Shown here one piece after another: positions 1 through 5,575 of a DNA stretch of 6,683 nucleotides. Where the stretch lies: the NCBI GenBank assembly GCA_003477305.1, contig DMTN01000026.1, forward strand, positions 42,513 through 49,195, given 5' to 3'. Within the stretch, counting starts at the first letter, position 1; each line of letters begins with the position of its first letter. A model generated the notes under the pieces. That model was not told the origin of the DNA. It did not search any database and worked only from the letters and a program-made list of their open reading frames with translations. Both the position numbers and the translations under genes were made by a program. The stretch comes from Acholeplasmatales bacterium. Its GTDB lineage: Bacteria; Bacillota_I; Bacilli_A; Izemoplasmatales; Hujiaoplasmataceae.

Positions 1-1
1 C

Positions 2-412
2 AAGAAACCGAACCATCCCGAAAAGGCCTATGATCCGGCCGATTTCGTCATGCTCGAGAAGATCGACACCAAACCGCAACCAACGCCGCAGCCGCAACAC
101 GCGAAGAAGCAACATCAACCCGAAGCGCGCCGCGACCACGCCGATGCCGGCCGCAAGCATGGTCAGAACAAGCCGCTCCAGGCGATCGACCGATCGTTCC
201 CCGAACCGCTCCCCGTCGACAAGCCGAAACGGGATCTGGAAAGCGGCGACCCGCTTTGGGAACCGGAAGTGAAACCGGCCGAAGCGAAACCCGCCGGCGA
301 TCTCCCCGGCGGCTGGAAACGGTTCGACCCGACGAAGCTTCCGGGATACAAGGCTCCCGACCTCGTGTCTTTTCCGGATGAGAAGAAGAATACCAACAAG
401 ATTCCCCAATAA
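2..412 (+). CDS. C-terminal part of an unrecognised Pro/charge-rich protein (5' end outside window)
   Basis: The reading frame is open from base 2, ahead of the first internal Met codon at 50, and runs to TAA at 410-412, so the gene almost certainly starts before the window. The visible 136 residues are rich in Pro, Lys, Asp, Glu and Arg. They include a Pro/Gln/His-rich stretch just after the internal Met (PQPTPQPQ followed by several His and Lys), then an alternating acidic/proline segment (KPAEAKPAG) and a short tail with GGWKRFDP. No membrane segment or catalytic motif is seen and the composition suggests an unstructured tail. I do not recognise the family. The + strand is favoured because the frame ends in an intrinsic terminator whose U-tract is on that strand. 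The last five codons lie inside the terminator. Confidence 0.6.
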   Translation, partial: KKPNHPEKAYDPADFVMLEKIDTKPQPTPQPQHAKKQHQPEARRDHADAGRKHGQNKPLQAIDRSFPEPLPVDKPKRDLESGDPLWEPEVKPAEAKPAGDLPGGWKRFDPTKLPGYKAPDLVSFPDEKKNTNKIPQ

Positions 413-431
413 GGAGAATCTTGTTTTTTTT
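395..431 (+). terminator. Intrinsic terminator overlapping the stop codon of the first gene
   Basis: AACAAGATT (395-403) pairs perfectly with AATCTTGTT (417-425). The stem continues inward through CCCC and GGAG with a single C-A mismatch to a loop of AATAA (408-412). Eight T follow at 424-431. The TAA stop (410-412) is in the loop, so the final codons of the gene form the left arm. The U-tract orientation shows termination of + strand transcription coming from the first gene, separating it from the protease downstream. Confidence 0.85.
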
Positions 432-537
432 CGGGCAATGGCGCGTTTTTTTCGATCATTGAGGCGCATCCGCGCGAAAAGACCAATCACCGAAGCGTTT
501 CATCCGTATATCATACGAATCCATCCGTCTTGACTTC
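432..537 (+). other. Leader region before the protease gene, no clear promoter
   Basis: This stretch between the terminator and the Shine-Dalgarno site holds no convincing ORF. A promoter must exist here if the upstream terminator is efficient. The only A/T-rich candidate is around 507-519 (TATATC, TATCAT or TACGAA as alternative -10 boxes), and none has a recognisable -35 hexamer 16-18 nt upstream. GTAT (506-509) and ATAC (513-516) make a tiny inverted repeat across the same place. A second T-run at 446-452 has no stem before it and is not called a terminator. Confidence 0.35.
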
Positions 538-543
538 GGGAGG
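538..543 (+). promoter_or_regulatory. Ribosome binding site that fixes the protease start at 551
   Basis: GGGAGG at 538-543 sits 7 nt before ATG at 551. An in-frame TTG at 530 lies upstream of this site and has no comparable purine tract ahead of it, so the ATG is the better start. The seven residues that the TTG start would add lie before the basic n-region of the signal sequence. Confidence 0.8.
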
Positions 544-550
544 CACGGAT

Positions 551-3421
551 ATGGCGAAGACCCTTTTACGAAAAGCGACGATAGGGACCTTCCTCGTCGG
601 CGTGGCGGTTGTCACGGCGATGTTTTTCGGCGTCAACCGCTTGCCCGCGTTCGATGTGATCGAAGGCGAGTATCTTCGCATGGTGGCTTCCGCCGACGAA
701 GCCGCGACGCTTGCGGATCGCTACGGTCTTGAACTCGTCGCGGTCTCCGACCACGGTCTTGCGACCTTTACGGAATCCTCCGATGATTCAGGCAACCTGA
801 TCGCCGCCGGGTTTTCCTACAATGGACGGTCTACGGCGATCGGCCGCGTCACCGATAGCGACCCCTACCTCGACGACCAGTACGGTCTCGAACTCACCCA
901 CGTGATCGAGGCCTGGGAAGTGACGACCGGATCGGCCGGGGTCACGGTCGCCATCATCGATACCGGCATCGACATCGACCACGTCGAATTCGCCGGGCGC
1001 ATCTCCCCGCTTTCATACAACAGCGTGACCGACGTCGCCGGTCTGGCCAATGTCGTCGACGACGTCGGCCACGGCACGATGGTCGCCGGCGTCATCGGCG
1101 CGATCAAAGGCAACCGCATCGGCATCGCCGGCATCGCCCAGAACGTCGTTTTGCTCGTCATCAAGGCGAACATCGCCGACGACGGATCGTTTACCGACGC
1201 CTCGATCATCGAAGGCATCTATTACGCCGTCGACCACGGCGCCGACGTGATCAATCTGTCGCTGGGCGGCGGCTATGCCAATCCGAATACGAAGACCGCC
1301 GTCGAATACGCAGTGGATCACGGCGTCACGGTGATCGCCGCGGCGGGCAACGACGGCACCGACGATCTGTTCTATCCGGCGTCGTTTGAGGTCGTCGTCT
1401 CCGTCTCCGCGGTCGGTCCCGACGGGATCCTCGCCGACTACTCGAACTACAATCCGGCGATCGATCTGGCCGCGCCGGGATCGGACATCGTCACGACGAC
1501 GCCCAACGACGGCTATGCGATCGTCGACGGAACATCGTTCGCCTCGCCCTGCGTCGCCGGCATCGTCGCCCTGCTTCTGTCCGCCGAACCCGGACTGTCG
1601 GTTCCGGAGATCCGCACCCGGCTGGCCGCGACGGCCACCGACCGGGGATTGGTCGGCATCGACGACTTCTACGGTTCCGGGATCGTCGACGCCGATTCGC
1701 TTCTCTCGACGGTTTTCCATGAGGTGACGTTTGAATCAAACGGCGGGACCGCGATCGATCCGGTCTGGGTCGAGGACGGAAGGTATTTATTGTTGCCGCT
1801 GCCGCCGAGCCGCGCGGACATGATCTTCATCGGCTGGTACCTCGATGCCGGGTTGAGCGTCCCCTGGGTCCGCGGCGTTCCCGTCACGGCCGATCTTGCT
1901 TTGTACGCCAGCTATTCGGACAGCCATCATACCGTGACCTTCCATAGCGACGGGACGGTTCCCGCTCCGATCGTCGTCGCGCACGGGGAAACGTTCGTCG
2001 TCCCCGCGACCACGCTTCCGGGATCCCGCTTCGTCGACTGGTATATCGATTCCCAGTTCGTCACCGCCTATGCGGGAGAAACCGTCACGGCCGACCTTTC
2101 GCTTTTTGCCAAATTCGCGGCGATCGTCTATTACGACGTCACCCTGATCGTGCTCGGCGCGACCGACGCCGTCCTCACCTTCGAGGAAAACACGGTCGTC
2201 GCGCCGACCGACGCGGTTTCGGAAGGATATCTGTTCTCCGGGTGGCATCTCGATCCGGAATGCACCATTCCCTATTCGGAAGGTCCGCTGTTGGCCGATG
2301 TGACGCTCTATGCGAAGATGGAACGGATCGTCTTCCAGGTTACGCTTCTTGCGGGAGCGGATCCGCTCGACTCCGTCTTTGTCGCTTACGGCGACGTGCC
2401 GATCCTTACGGATCCGGTCCTCCCCGAGATGGACTTCGCCGGCTGGTTTATCGATGAAGCGCTGGAAGTCCCCTATGTGGAAACGCAAGTCTATGCGGAC
2501 TTCACCCTCTACGCCAAATTCATCCCGCTCGCTTTCGCGATGACCGTGTTCATCGGCGATACGACGGAGATTCTCTATTATGAGCCCGGCGCCATCCCCG
2601 CGCCGACGGTTCCGGAGATTCCCGGGACGTTGTTCGACGGTTGGTATCTCGACGACGGGTACGCGACCGCCTACGTGTCCGGTCCGATCGTCGCCGATCT
2701 CTCGATTTACGCGAAGATCGACGCCATCGCCTACACCGTCCGCTTCTTCGCGGCGGATGGCACCACCGTGATCGCGACCGAAACGGTCGGCTATGGCGCA
2801 TCCGTCACACCCCCGGACGCACCGGTCCGCACCGCGACGGTTTGCTTGAGCTTCGATTTCATCGGCTGGAGCCTACCGACCGATGATGTCAAATCCGATC
2901 TGGATGTCATCCCGCGTTACGAAGTCGTCTTCGATCCGGCGACGATTTCGCTACGCCCGGGGATCGACACCGTGGACCAGGGCGCATCGTGGACCGATTC
3001 CGGCGTGGAATGCCCGGATCCGGAACTCGCGATCGTCGTCGTCGGGTCGGTCTCCGCGGGCGTCGGACGGTACGTCCTGGAATATCGTTTCATGTACGAG
3101 GAAATCGTCCGTTATCGGCTGTTCCGCGTCGTCAACGTCTTGGAAGCGACCGATGCGGTCCTGCTCGTCCTCAAAAAAGGCCTCACGACGATTCCCGTCG
3201 GGGGAACGTATCTCGAAGCCGGCGCGACGACGAACCACGGCGAAGTCGTCGTGAGCGGAACCGTCGATGCGACGACCGCCGGGATTTACACCATCATCTA
3301 TAGCGTCGAATGGAACGGCACCGTCGTCGAGCGCACGCGCTACGTCTTCGTGGTCGCAATGGATGAAACCGTCCCGCTCGTAATGCTTCCCGTCTGGCGG
3401 AAGGAGGAAGACCATGCGTAA
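551..3421 (+). CDS. Exported subtilisin-like (S8) serine protease with InlB B-like repeats and DUF5011-like modules
   Basis: A 956-residue extracellular endopeptidase. Residues 1-8 are basic and 9-28 are hydrophobic; no clean AxA cleavage site follows, so it could be a signal peptide or an uncleaved anchor. Residues about 35-100 resemble a short S8 propeptide. The catalytic domain spans about 104-389. Asp137 is in IIDTGID, His174 in GHGTMVAG, the oxyanion Asn267 in AAAGNDG and Ser329 in DGTSFASP, so the enzyme should be active. Residues 390-792 hold six diverged InlB B-like (Listeria/Bacteroides) repeats, and 793-867 and 868-956 hold two DUF5011-like Ig-fold modules. The C-terminus has no LPXTG motif or membrane helix, so how it stays on the cell is unclear. 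It overlaps the next gene, a lipoprotein, by 8 nt, which implies translational coupling. Substrate is unknown. Assignment to S8 is certain; the repeat-family names are from motif recognition. Confidence 0.95.
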   Translation: MAKTLLRKATIGTFLVGVAVVTAMFFGVNRLPAFDVIEGEYLRMVASADEAATLADRYGLELVAVSDHGLATFTESSDDSGNLIAAGFSYNGRSTAIGRVTDSDPYLDDQYGLELTHVIEAWEVTTGSAGVTVAIIDTGIDIDHVEFAGRISPLSYNSVTDVAGLANVVDDVGHGTMVAGVIGAIKGNRIGIAGIAQNVVLLVIKANIADDGSFTDASIIEGIYYAVDHGADVINLSLGGGYANPNTKTAVEYAVDHGVTVIAAAGNDGTDDLFYPASFEVVVSVSAVGPDGILADYSNYNPAIDLAAPGSDIVTTTPNDGYAIVDGTSFASPCVAGIVALLLSAEPGLSVPEIRTRLAATATDRGLVGIDDFYGSGIVDADSLLSTVFHEVTFESNGGTAIDPVWVEDGRYLLLPLPPSRADMIFIGWYLDAGLSVPWVRGVPVTADLALYASYSDSHHTVTFHSDGTVPAPIVVAHGETFVVPATTLPGSRFVDWYIDSQFVTAYAGETVTADLSLFAKFAAIVYYDVTLIVLGATDAVLTFEENTVVAPTDAVSEGYLFSGWHLDPECTIPYSEGPLLADVTLYAKMERIVFQVTLLAGADPLDSVFVAYGDVPILTDPVLPEMDFAGWFIDEALEVPYVETQVYADFTLYAKFIPLAFAMTVFIGDTTEILYYEPGAIPAPTVPEIPGTLFDGWYLDDGYATAYVSGPIVADLSIYAKIDAIAYTVRFFAADGTTVIATETVGYGASVTPPDAPVRTATVCLSFDFIGWSLPTDDVKSDLDVIPRYEVVFDPATISLRPGIDTVDQGASWTDSGVECPDPELAIVVVGSVSAGVGRYVLEYRFMYEEIVRYRLFRVVNVLEATDAVLLVLKKGLTTIPVGGTYLEAGATTNHGEVVVSGTVDATTAGIYTIIYSVEWNGTVVERTRYVFVVAMDETVPLVMLPVWRKEEDHA
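1718..2926 (+). repeat. Six tandem InlB B-like (Listeria/Bacteroides type) protein repeats
   Basis: The repeats cover protease residues 390-458, 459-525, 526-593, 594-660, 661-726 and 727-792, each 66-69 residues long. Each follows the pattern of a beta-strand opening (xVTFxxxG), a Gly or Pro turn, a core such as FIGWYLD, FVDWYID, FSGWHLD, FAGWFID or FDGWYLD, and an ending like ADLSLFAKF or ADVTLYAKM. The usual closing Trp of this family (LYAKW) is Phe, Met, Ile or Tyr here. The sixth copy keeps FIGW but loses the LYAK ending. At the DNA level the copies are well diverged, so this is an old array rather than a recent expansion. Such repeats form small beta-grasp-like folds used as stalks or for surface contacts. 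Confidence 0.8.
2927..3418 (+). other. Two DUF5011-like Ig-fold modules at the protease C-terminus
   Basis: Protease residues 793-867 start with ISLRPGIDTVDQGASWTDSG and 868-956 contain TIPVGGTYLEAGATT, GTVDATTAGIYTIIYSV and RTRYVFVV. The arrangement (a value, a 'constant' strand, xxGAxxxD, then GxYxIxY and a VxV end) is that of DUF5011-type bacterial Ig-like domains. The second module fits better than the first, where the usual SGN turn is replaced by MYEEIVRYR. The lipoprotein encoded immediately downstream carries two further modules of the same kind. Confidence 0.7.
3401..3407 (+). promoter_or_regulatory. Ribosome binding site of the lipoprotein, inside the protease gene
   Basis: AAGGAGG lies 6 nt before ATG at 3414. 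It is inside the protease reading frame and encodes part of its charged tail (RKEEDHA). The ATG at 3414 precedes the protease TAA at 3419-3421 in another frame, giving an 8-nt overlap that suits stop-start coupling of the two products. Confidence 0.85.
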
Positions 3422-3953
3422 GCCGCACTTGATGCTCGTCATGATGCTCGTCTTCCTTCTCGTCGGGTGCACCCCGATGACCGCCGAAGACGTTAAAATC
3501 GAACTGAAGCCGGGCATCGATACCGTCGAAGTGAATTCCGCCTTCGTCGATGCCGGCGCGAAGGCGACCGCGGGATGGATCTCGCTTTCGGTCACGGTCG
3601 TCGAATCCACCGTCGACGTCACCGCCGTCGGAATCTATCTGATCCGCTATCAATGTACCTACAAGGAGTTCGTCAAGGAAGTCGTCCGCTATGTCGCGGT
3701 GATCGACGAAACGCCTCCTGAAGTTTTGCTCAATGAAGGCGTCGATACGCTCTTCGTCGGCGCAACATGGACCGACGCGGGCGTCACCGCCACCGACAAC
3801 GACGGACTGCCCGTCACGATATCCGTGACCGGATCGGTCTTGACGGCGTTTGCGGGCGAGTACATCATCGCCTATACCGTCACCGACACTAGCGGAAACG
3901 AAACCGTCGTGTTCCGCTACGTCAACGTGCTTCACGATCCCGACCAGGAATAA
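3414..3953 (+). CDS. Lipoprotein with two DUF5011-like Ig-fold modules
   Basis: A 179-residue membrane-anchored surface protein. After basic residues 2-3 comes a hydrophobic stretch (6-18) and a lipobox LVGC with the lipidated Cys at residue 19, so signal peptidase II cleavage is expected. Nearly all of the mature chain is two DUF5011-like modules. Module 1 (about 27-98) has LKPGIDTVEV, FVDAGA and VGIYLIRY. Module 2 (about 99-173) is canonical, with VGATWTDAGVTATDNDG, TISVTGSV, AGEYIIAYTVTDTSGN and VFRYVNVL. No catalytic motif is seen, so it is probably a binding or spacer protein. It overlaps the protease gene and has a strong ribosome binding site, so both are expected from one transcript ended by the hairpin right after its stop. 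Module 1 looks most like the protease's first module. A role as partner, substrate or anchor for the protease is inference. Confidence 0.85.
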   Translation: MRKPHLMLVMMLVFLLVGCTPMTAEDVKIELKPGIDTVEVNSAFVDAGAKATAGWISLSVTVVESTVDVTAVGIYLIRYQCTYKEFVKEVVRYVAVIDETPPEVLLNEGVDTLFVGATWTDAGVTATDNDGLPVTISVTGSVLTAFAGEYIIAYTVTDTSGNETVVFRYVNVLHDPDQE

Positions 3954-3988
3954 AACAAGCCGGCACAGAGGAATGTGCCGGCTTGTTT
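3953..3988. terminator. Bidirectional intrinsic terminator between the lipoprotein gene and birA
   Basis: A 15-bp perfect stem (3953-3967 with 3974-3988, core AACAAGCCGGCACA) encloses the 6-nt loop GAGGAA. It begins in the lipoprotein stop codon (3951-3953). On the + strand it ends in TTT then GTT; on the - strand the stem runs into TTTTATTCC. Both genes beside it point towards it, so it can end transcription from both sides. The U-tracts are short, but the stem is long and GC-rich. Confidence 0.85.
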
Positions 3989-4019
3989 GTTGAGAATCAA
4001 ATCGCGCGGATGGCGACGA

Positions 4020-4754
4020 TCATTCCGACGGCAGTTTCATCCCGCCGGAAATCGAGACTTCGCCGCTGTGAAGCGACCGCATCCCGGATTGGGTCCATAC
4101 TTCAAGCGATCCGTCTTCCCGGATCTTCCCGGCGACGCCGTCCATCCGGACGCCGTTTTCGACGAAGAAGATGCGCTCGCCTTGCAGCGACGACAGGCGG
4201 TTCACGTAGGTGAGGTACGCCTTCGAACCATTCAGGTAAAGTTCCCATTCGGCGAGGAAGGCGGAGGTCGTCTTGACGATCACGTCTTCGATCGACACCG
4301 GTCTGCCGGTGAGCAAAAAGAGCGACGCGGCGCTCGATGCGACTTCGTCCGGGAACGTGATGGTATTCACGTTCACGCCAAAGCCGACGACGAAGGCGTC
4401 GACGATGTCGCCTTCGATCACGCTCTCGCAGAGAATCCCGGCGACCTTGCCTTCGCTGGAGACGATGTCGTTGGGCCATTTGATCCGGAGTTTGCGGGCA
4501 TAGGTCTTCAGCGTCTTGTGGAGCGCGACCGCCGCGAGGAGCGGAAGCGGGGCGATCGTCCATAAGGTGAGACGATCCTTGAGGAGAATCGAGAAGAGCG
4601 CGGACTTCCCGTCGCCGACCCAGGTGCGGCCGAGCCGACCGCGTCCCGCGGTCTGGACGGCGGTGCTCAGGACGGTGCCGTCGGGGTGGTCCTTGTAGGT
4701 TTCCTTGAGATACCGGTTGGTGCTGTCGATCGTTTCGAAATGGAGATGGTCCAT
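4020..4754 (-). CDS. birA: Biotin--[acetyl-CoA-carboxylase] ligase, short form without HTH domain
   Basis: This cytoplasmic enzyme activates biotin with ATP to biotinyl-AMP and transfers it to the conserved lysine of biotin carrier proteins. In 244 residues all class signatures are present: DSTN (10-13), QTAGRGRLGR (34-43), KWPND (92-96), KVAGIL with Lys103 at the place of the catalytic lysine, GFGVNVN (124-130), and a C-terminal SH3-like domain (about 190-235) with DGSLEV and SGEVS. The N-terminal helix-turn-helix found in E. coli BirA (321 residues) is absent, so it should ligate without repressing biotin genes. The start is supported by GAGGTG 4 nt before the ATG and by a TATAAT promoter box. 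It is a single-gene unit here. Likely clients are the biotin carrier of a Na+-pumping decarboxylase, whose beta subunit is encoded nearby, or of acetyl-CoA carboxylase. Confidence 0.96.
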   Translation of the reverse strand: MDHLHFETIDSTNRYLKETYKDHPDGTVLSTAVQTAGRGRLGRTWVGDGKSALFSILLKDRLTLWTIAPLPLLAAVALHKTLKTYARKLRIKWPNDIVSSEGKVAGILCESVIEGDIVDAFVVGFGVNVNTITFPDEVASSAASLFLLTGRPVSIEDVIVKTTSAFLAEWELYLNGSKAYLTYVNRLSSLQGERIFFVENGVRMDGVAGKIREDGSLEVWTQSGMRSLHSGEVSISGGMKLPSE

Positions 4755-4758
4755 GGTT

Positions 4759-4764
4759 CACCTC
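4759..4764 (-). promoter_or_regulatory. birA ribosome binding site
   Basis: Read on the - strand this is GAGGTG, 4 nt before the ATG at 4754-4752 (6 nt from the GAGG core). It supports the chosen start, which is also the family's normal N-terminus just before the DSTN motif. Confidence 0.7.
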
Positions 4765-4803
4765 GGAAGGACGCCTCCGTGGGCGCTGCCTCTTCTTGGT
4801 TGG

Positions 4804-4831
4804 ATTATACAATCTTTCCGGGCGGTTTCAT
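4804..4831 (-). promoter_or_regulatory. Predicted birA promoter
   Basis: On the - strand a perfect TATAAT (+ strand 4809-4804) is preceded, after a 16-nt spacer, by ATGAAA (4831-4826), which matches the -35 consensus at four of six positions. Transcription would start near 4797, giving a leader of about 40 nt before birA. No riboswitch or long structured leader is evident. Confidence 0.65.
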
Positions 4832-4882
4832 AGACACCCGCGAAAAATAGTACGAAATCCTGATTTTTCCTTTCGCGGGGAC

Positions 4883-4902
4883 GCTTGCATCCGCGCGCAA
4901 GC
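4883..4902. promoter_or_regulatory. Inverted repeat over the -35 and spacer of the TIR-gene promoter (possible operator)
   Basis: GCTTGC (4883-4888) and GCAAGC (4897-4902) are perfect inverted copies 8 nt apart. They cover most of the -35 hexamer and the first part of the spacer. A dimeric repressor here would block RNA polymerase. The half-sites are short and the region is GC-rich, so chance is possible. Confidence 0.35.
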
Positions 4903-4913
4903 CGTGTTACGAT
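4885..4913 (+). promoter_or_regulatory. Predicted sigma-A type promoter of the TIR-like gene
   Basis: TTGCAT (4885-4890), an exact 17-nt spacer, and TACGAT (4908-4913). TGT just before the -10 box (4905-4907) fits an extended -10. Transcription would start near 4920, about 22 nt before the ATG. The short leader, with no gene upstream on the same strand, says the TIR-like gene is its own unit. It is the best-formed + strand promoter in the window. Confidence 0.75.
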
Positions 4914-4925
4914 TAATTGAAGCAA

Positions 4926-4933
4926 GGAAGGGG
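4926..4933 (+). promoter_or_regulatory. Ribosome binding site of the TIR-like gene
   Basis: GGAAGGGG lies 8 nt before the ATG at 4942, within the short leader predicted from the promoter at 4885-4913. It decides this start; the protein begins directly with the first beta-strand of the TIR-like fold, as is normal for the group. Confidence 0.7.
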
Positions 4934-4941
4934 ATACGCCG

Positions 4942-5478
4942 ATGAACCCGAATGTCTACATCAGTTTCCATGACGAGAATCAACGGCAATGCCAGACGAT
5001 CGCCGCGTTTTTGACGGAAAACAACTATGCGGTCCGGTACGTGCCGACGGACCATGTCATCGCCGATCGGCAACCCGCCCATATCCTGCAGGACCTCGTG
5101 AAGATGTTCTACGAACCGTCCGACGTCGTCGTCTGCATCCTCGGGTCGCAGTCGGCGAATCTGACCCACGTCGACGTCGAACTCCATCACGCGCTTTCCG
5201 GAAAACCCGGCGTACGGAAGGGCATCGTCGCCCTCCTGATGGAGCGTCCCGACATTTCGCTCGACAAGATCCGTGCGGGCAACCAACGCGCGCTCTCGGC
5301 GATCCCGCCGCGGCTCCAGAAGAATCTCGGATACGTCGAACTGGCGACCTTCAGCCGCTATCGCGACCTCCCGCAGATCCTCGCCGCCGCCTGGAAGAAG
5401 GCGAAGGACGCTTCCGTCAAGGTCGAGCTCGGCGGAACCCCGGGGGCCATCAAGAAAGGCCGCTATCACGACCAGTGA
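4942..5478 (+). CDS. Small TIR-like domain protein (MTH538/DUF1863, ThsB-like group)
   Basis: A 178-residue cytoplasmic protein without signal or membrane segment. The fold pattern is that of TIR-like proteins: strand NVYISFH (4-10), a helix, strand YAVRYVP (29-35), a helix with ILQDLVKMFYEPS (48-60), the buried strand DVVVCILGSQS (61-71), then THVDVELHHAL (75-85) and strand GIVALLM (94-100). Glu80 is at the place of the TIR catalytic or ligand-binding Glu; the usual preceding Trp is His76. The C-terminal part has IPPRLQKNLGYVEL and a last helix around ILAAAWKKA (146-154), as in short ThsB-like proteins. Members of this group sense infection and make NAD-derived signals (Thoeris) or act alone. 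No ThsA or other defence partner is in the window. It has its own promoter, GGAAGGGG 8 nt before the ATG, and a hairpin after the stop. Family confidence is good; enzymatic activity is inference. Confidence 0.75.
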   Translation: MNPNVYISFHDENQRQCQTIAAFLTENNYAVRYVPTDHVIADRQPAHILQDLVKMFYEPSDVVVCILGSQSANLTHVDVELHHALSGKPGVRKGIVALLMERPDISLDKIRAGNQRALSAIPPRLQKNLGYVELATFSRYRDLPQILAAAWKKAKDASVKVELGGTPGAIKKGRYHDQ

Positions 5479-5524
5479 CAAACCCTGATCACCGCATCAT
5501 TTCCTGGATAACCGACAATAAAAG

Positions 5525-5554
5525 AGGAGCCTGACGGGTGAGCGTCAGGCTCCT
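5525..5554. terminator. Bidirectional hairpin between the TIR-like gene and oadB
   Basis: AGGAGCCTGACG (5525-5536) pairs perfectly with CGTCAGGCTCCT (5543-5554) around the loop GGTGAG; the stem can extend by a G-U and an A-U pair to 5523-5556. Only short T-runs follow on either strand (TTT on +, CTTTATTG on -). Its place between two convergent genes and the strong 12-bp stem support a shared terminator, weaker than the other two. Confidence 0.75.
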
Positions 5555-5575
5555 TTGCATGGATTCAATCAAGCA

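Noticed and set aside
50..52. Met codon at 50 as the start of the first gene
   Set aside because: The frame is open from base 2 and no Shine-Dalgarno sequence precedes this ATG.
163..486. Antisense ORF of 107 codons over the first gene
   Set aside because: It runs through the terminator and its U-tract, has no recognisable domain, and mirrors the + strand frame that is open from the window edge.
530..550. TTG at 530 as the protease start
   Set aside because: The GGGAGG ribosome binding site lies after it and is ideally spaced for ATG at 551.
1013..1720. Antisense ORF of 235 codons inside the protease gene
   Set aside because: It is opposite the conserved catalytic domain, is an Asp/Arg/Val/Gly-rich mirror product typical of GC-rich genes, and has no domain.
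1787..2488. Antisense ORF of 233 codons across the repeat array
   Set aside because: The opposite strand carries clear protein repeats; this one is low-complexity Arg/Asp/Gly sequence without a ribosome binding site that I can see.
3401..3421. Frameshift joining protease and lipoprotein into one protein
   Set aside because: The lipoprotein has its own strong ribosome binding site, signal peptide and lipobox, so two separate products are more likely.
2951..3935. Two antisense ORFs (223 and 213 codons) over the Ig-like modules and lipoprotein
   Set aside because: They mirror well-supported + strand genes with ribosome binding sites, and show no family motif.
3975..4812. Sense and antisense alternative frames over birA (196, 236 codons and shorter)
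   Set aside because: The birA frame has every biotin ligase motif; the others are Arg-rich shadows.
4942..5478. A complete Thoeris system
   Set aside because: Only a ThsB-like protein is present. No SIR2/SLOG-type ThsA gene is encoded in the window.
4828..5481. Antisense ORF of 217 codons over the TIR-like gene
   Set aside because: The + strand frame has promoter, ribosome binding site, fold pattern and terminator. The antisense product shows no motif and would read through the TIR-gene promoter.
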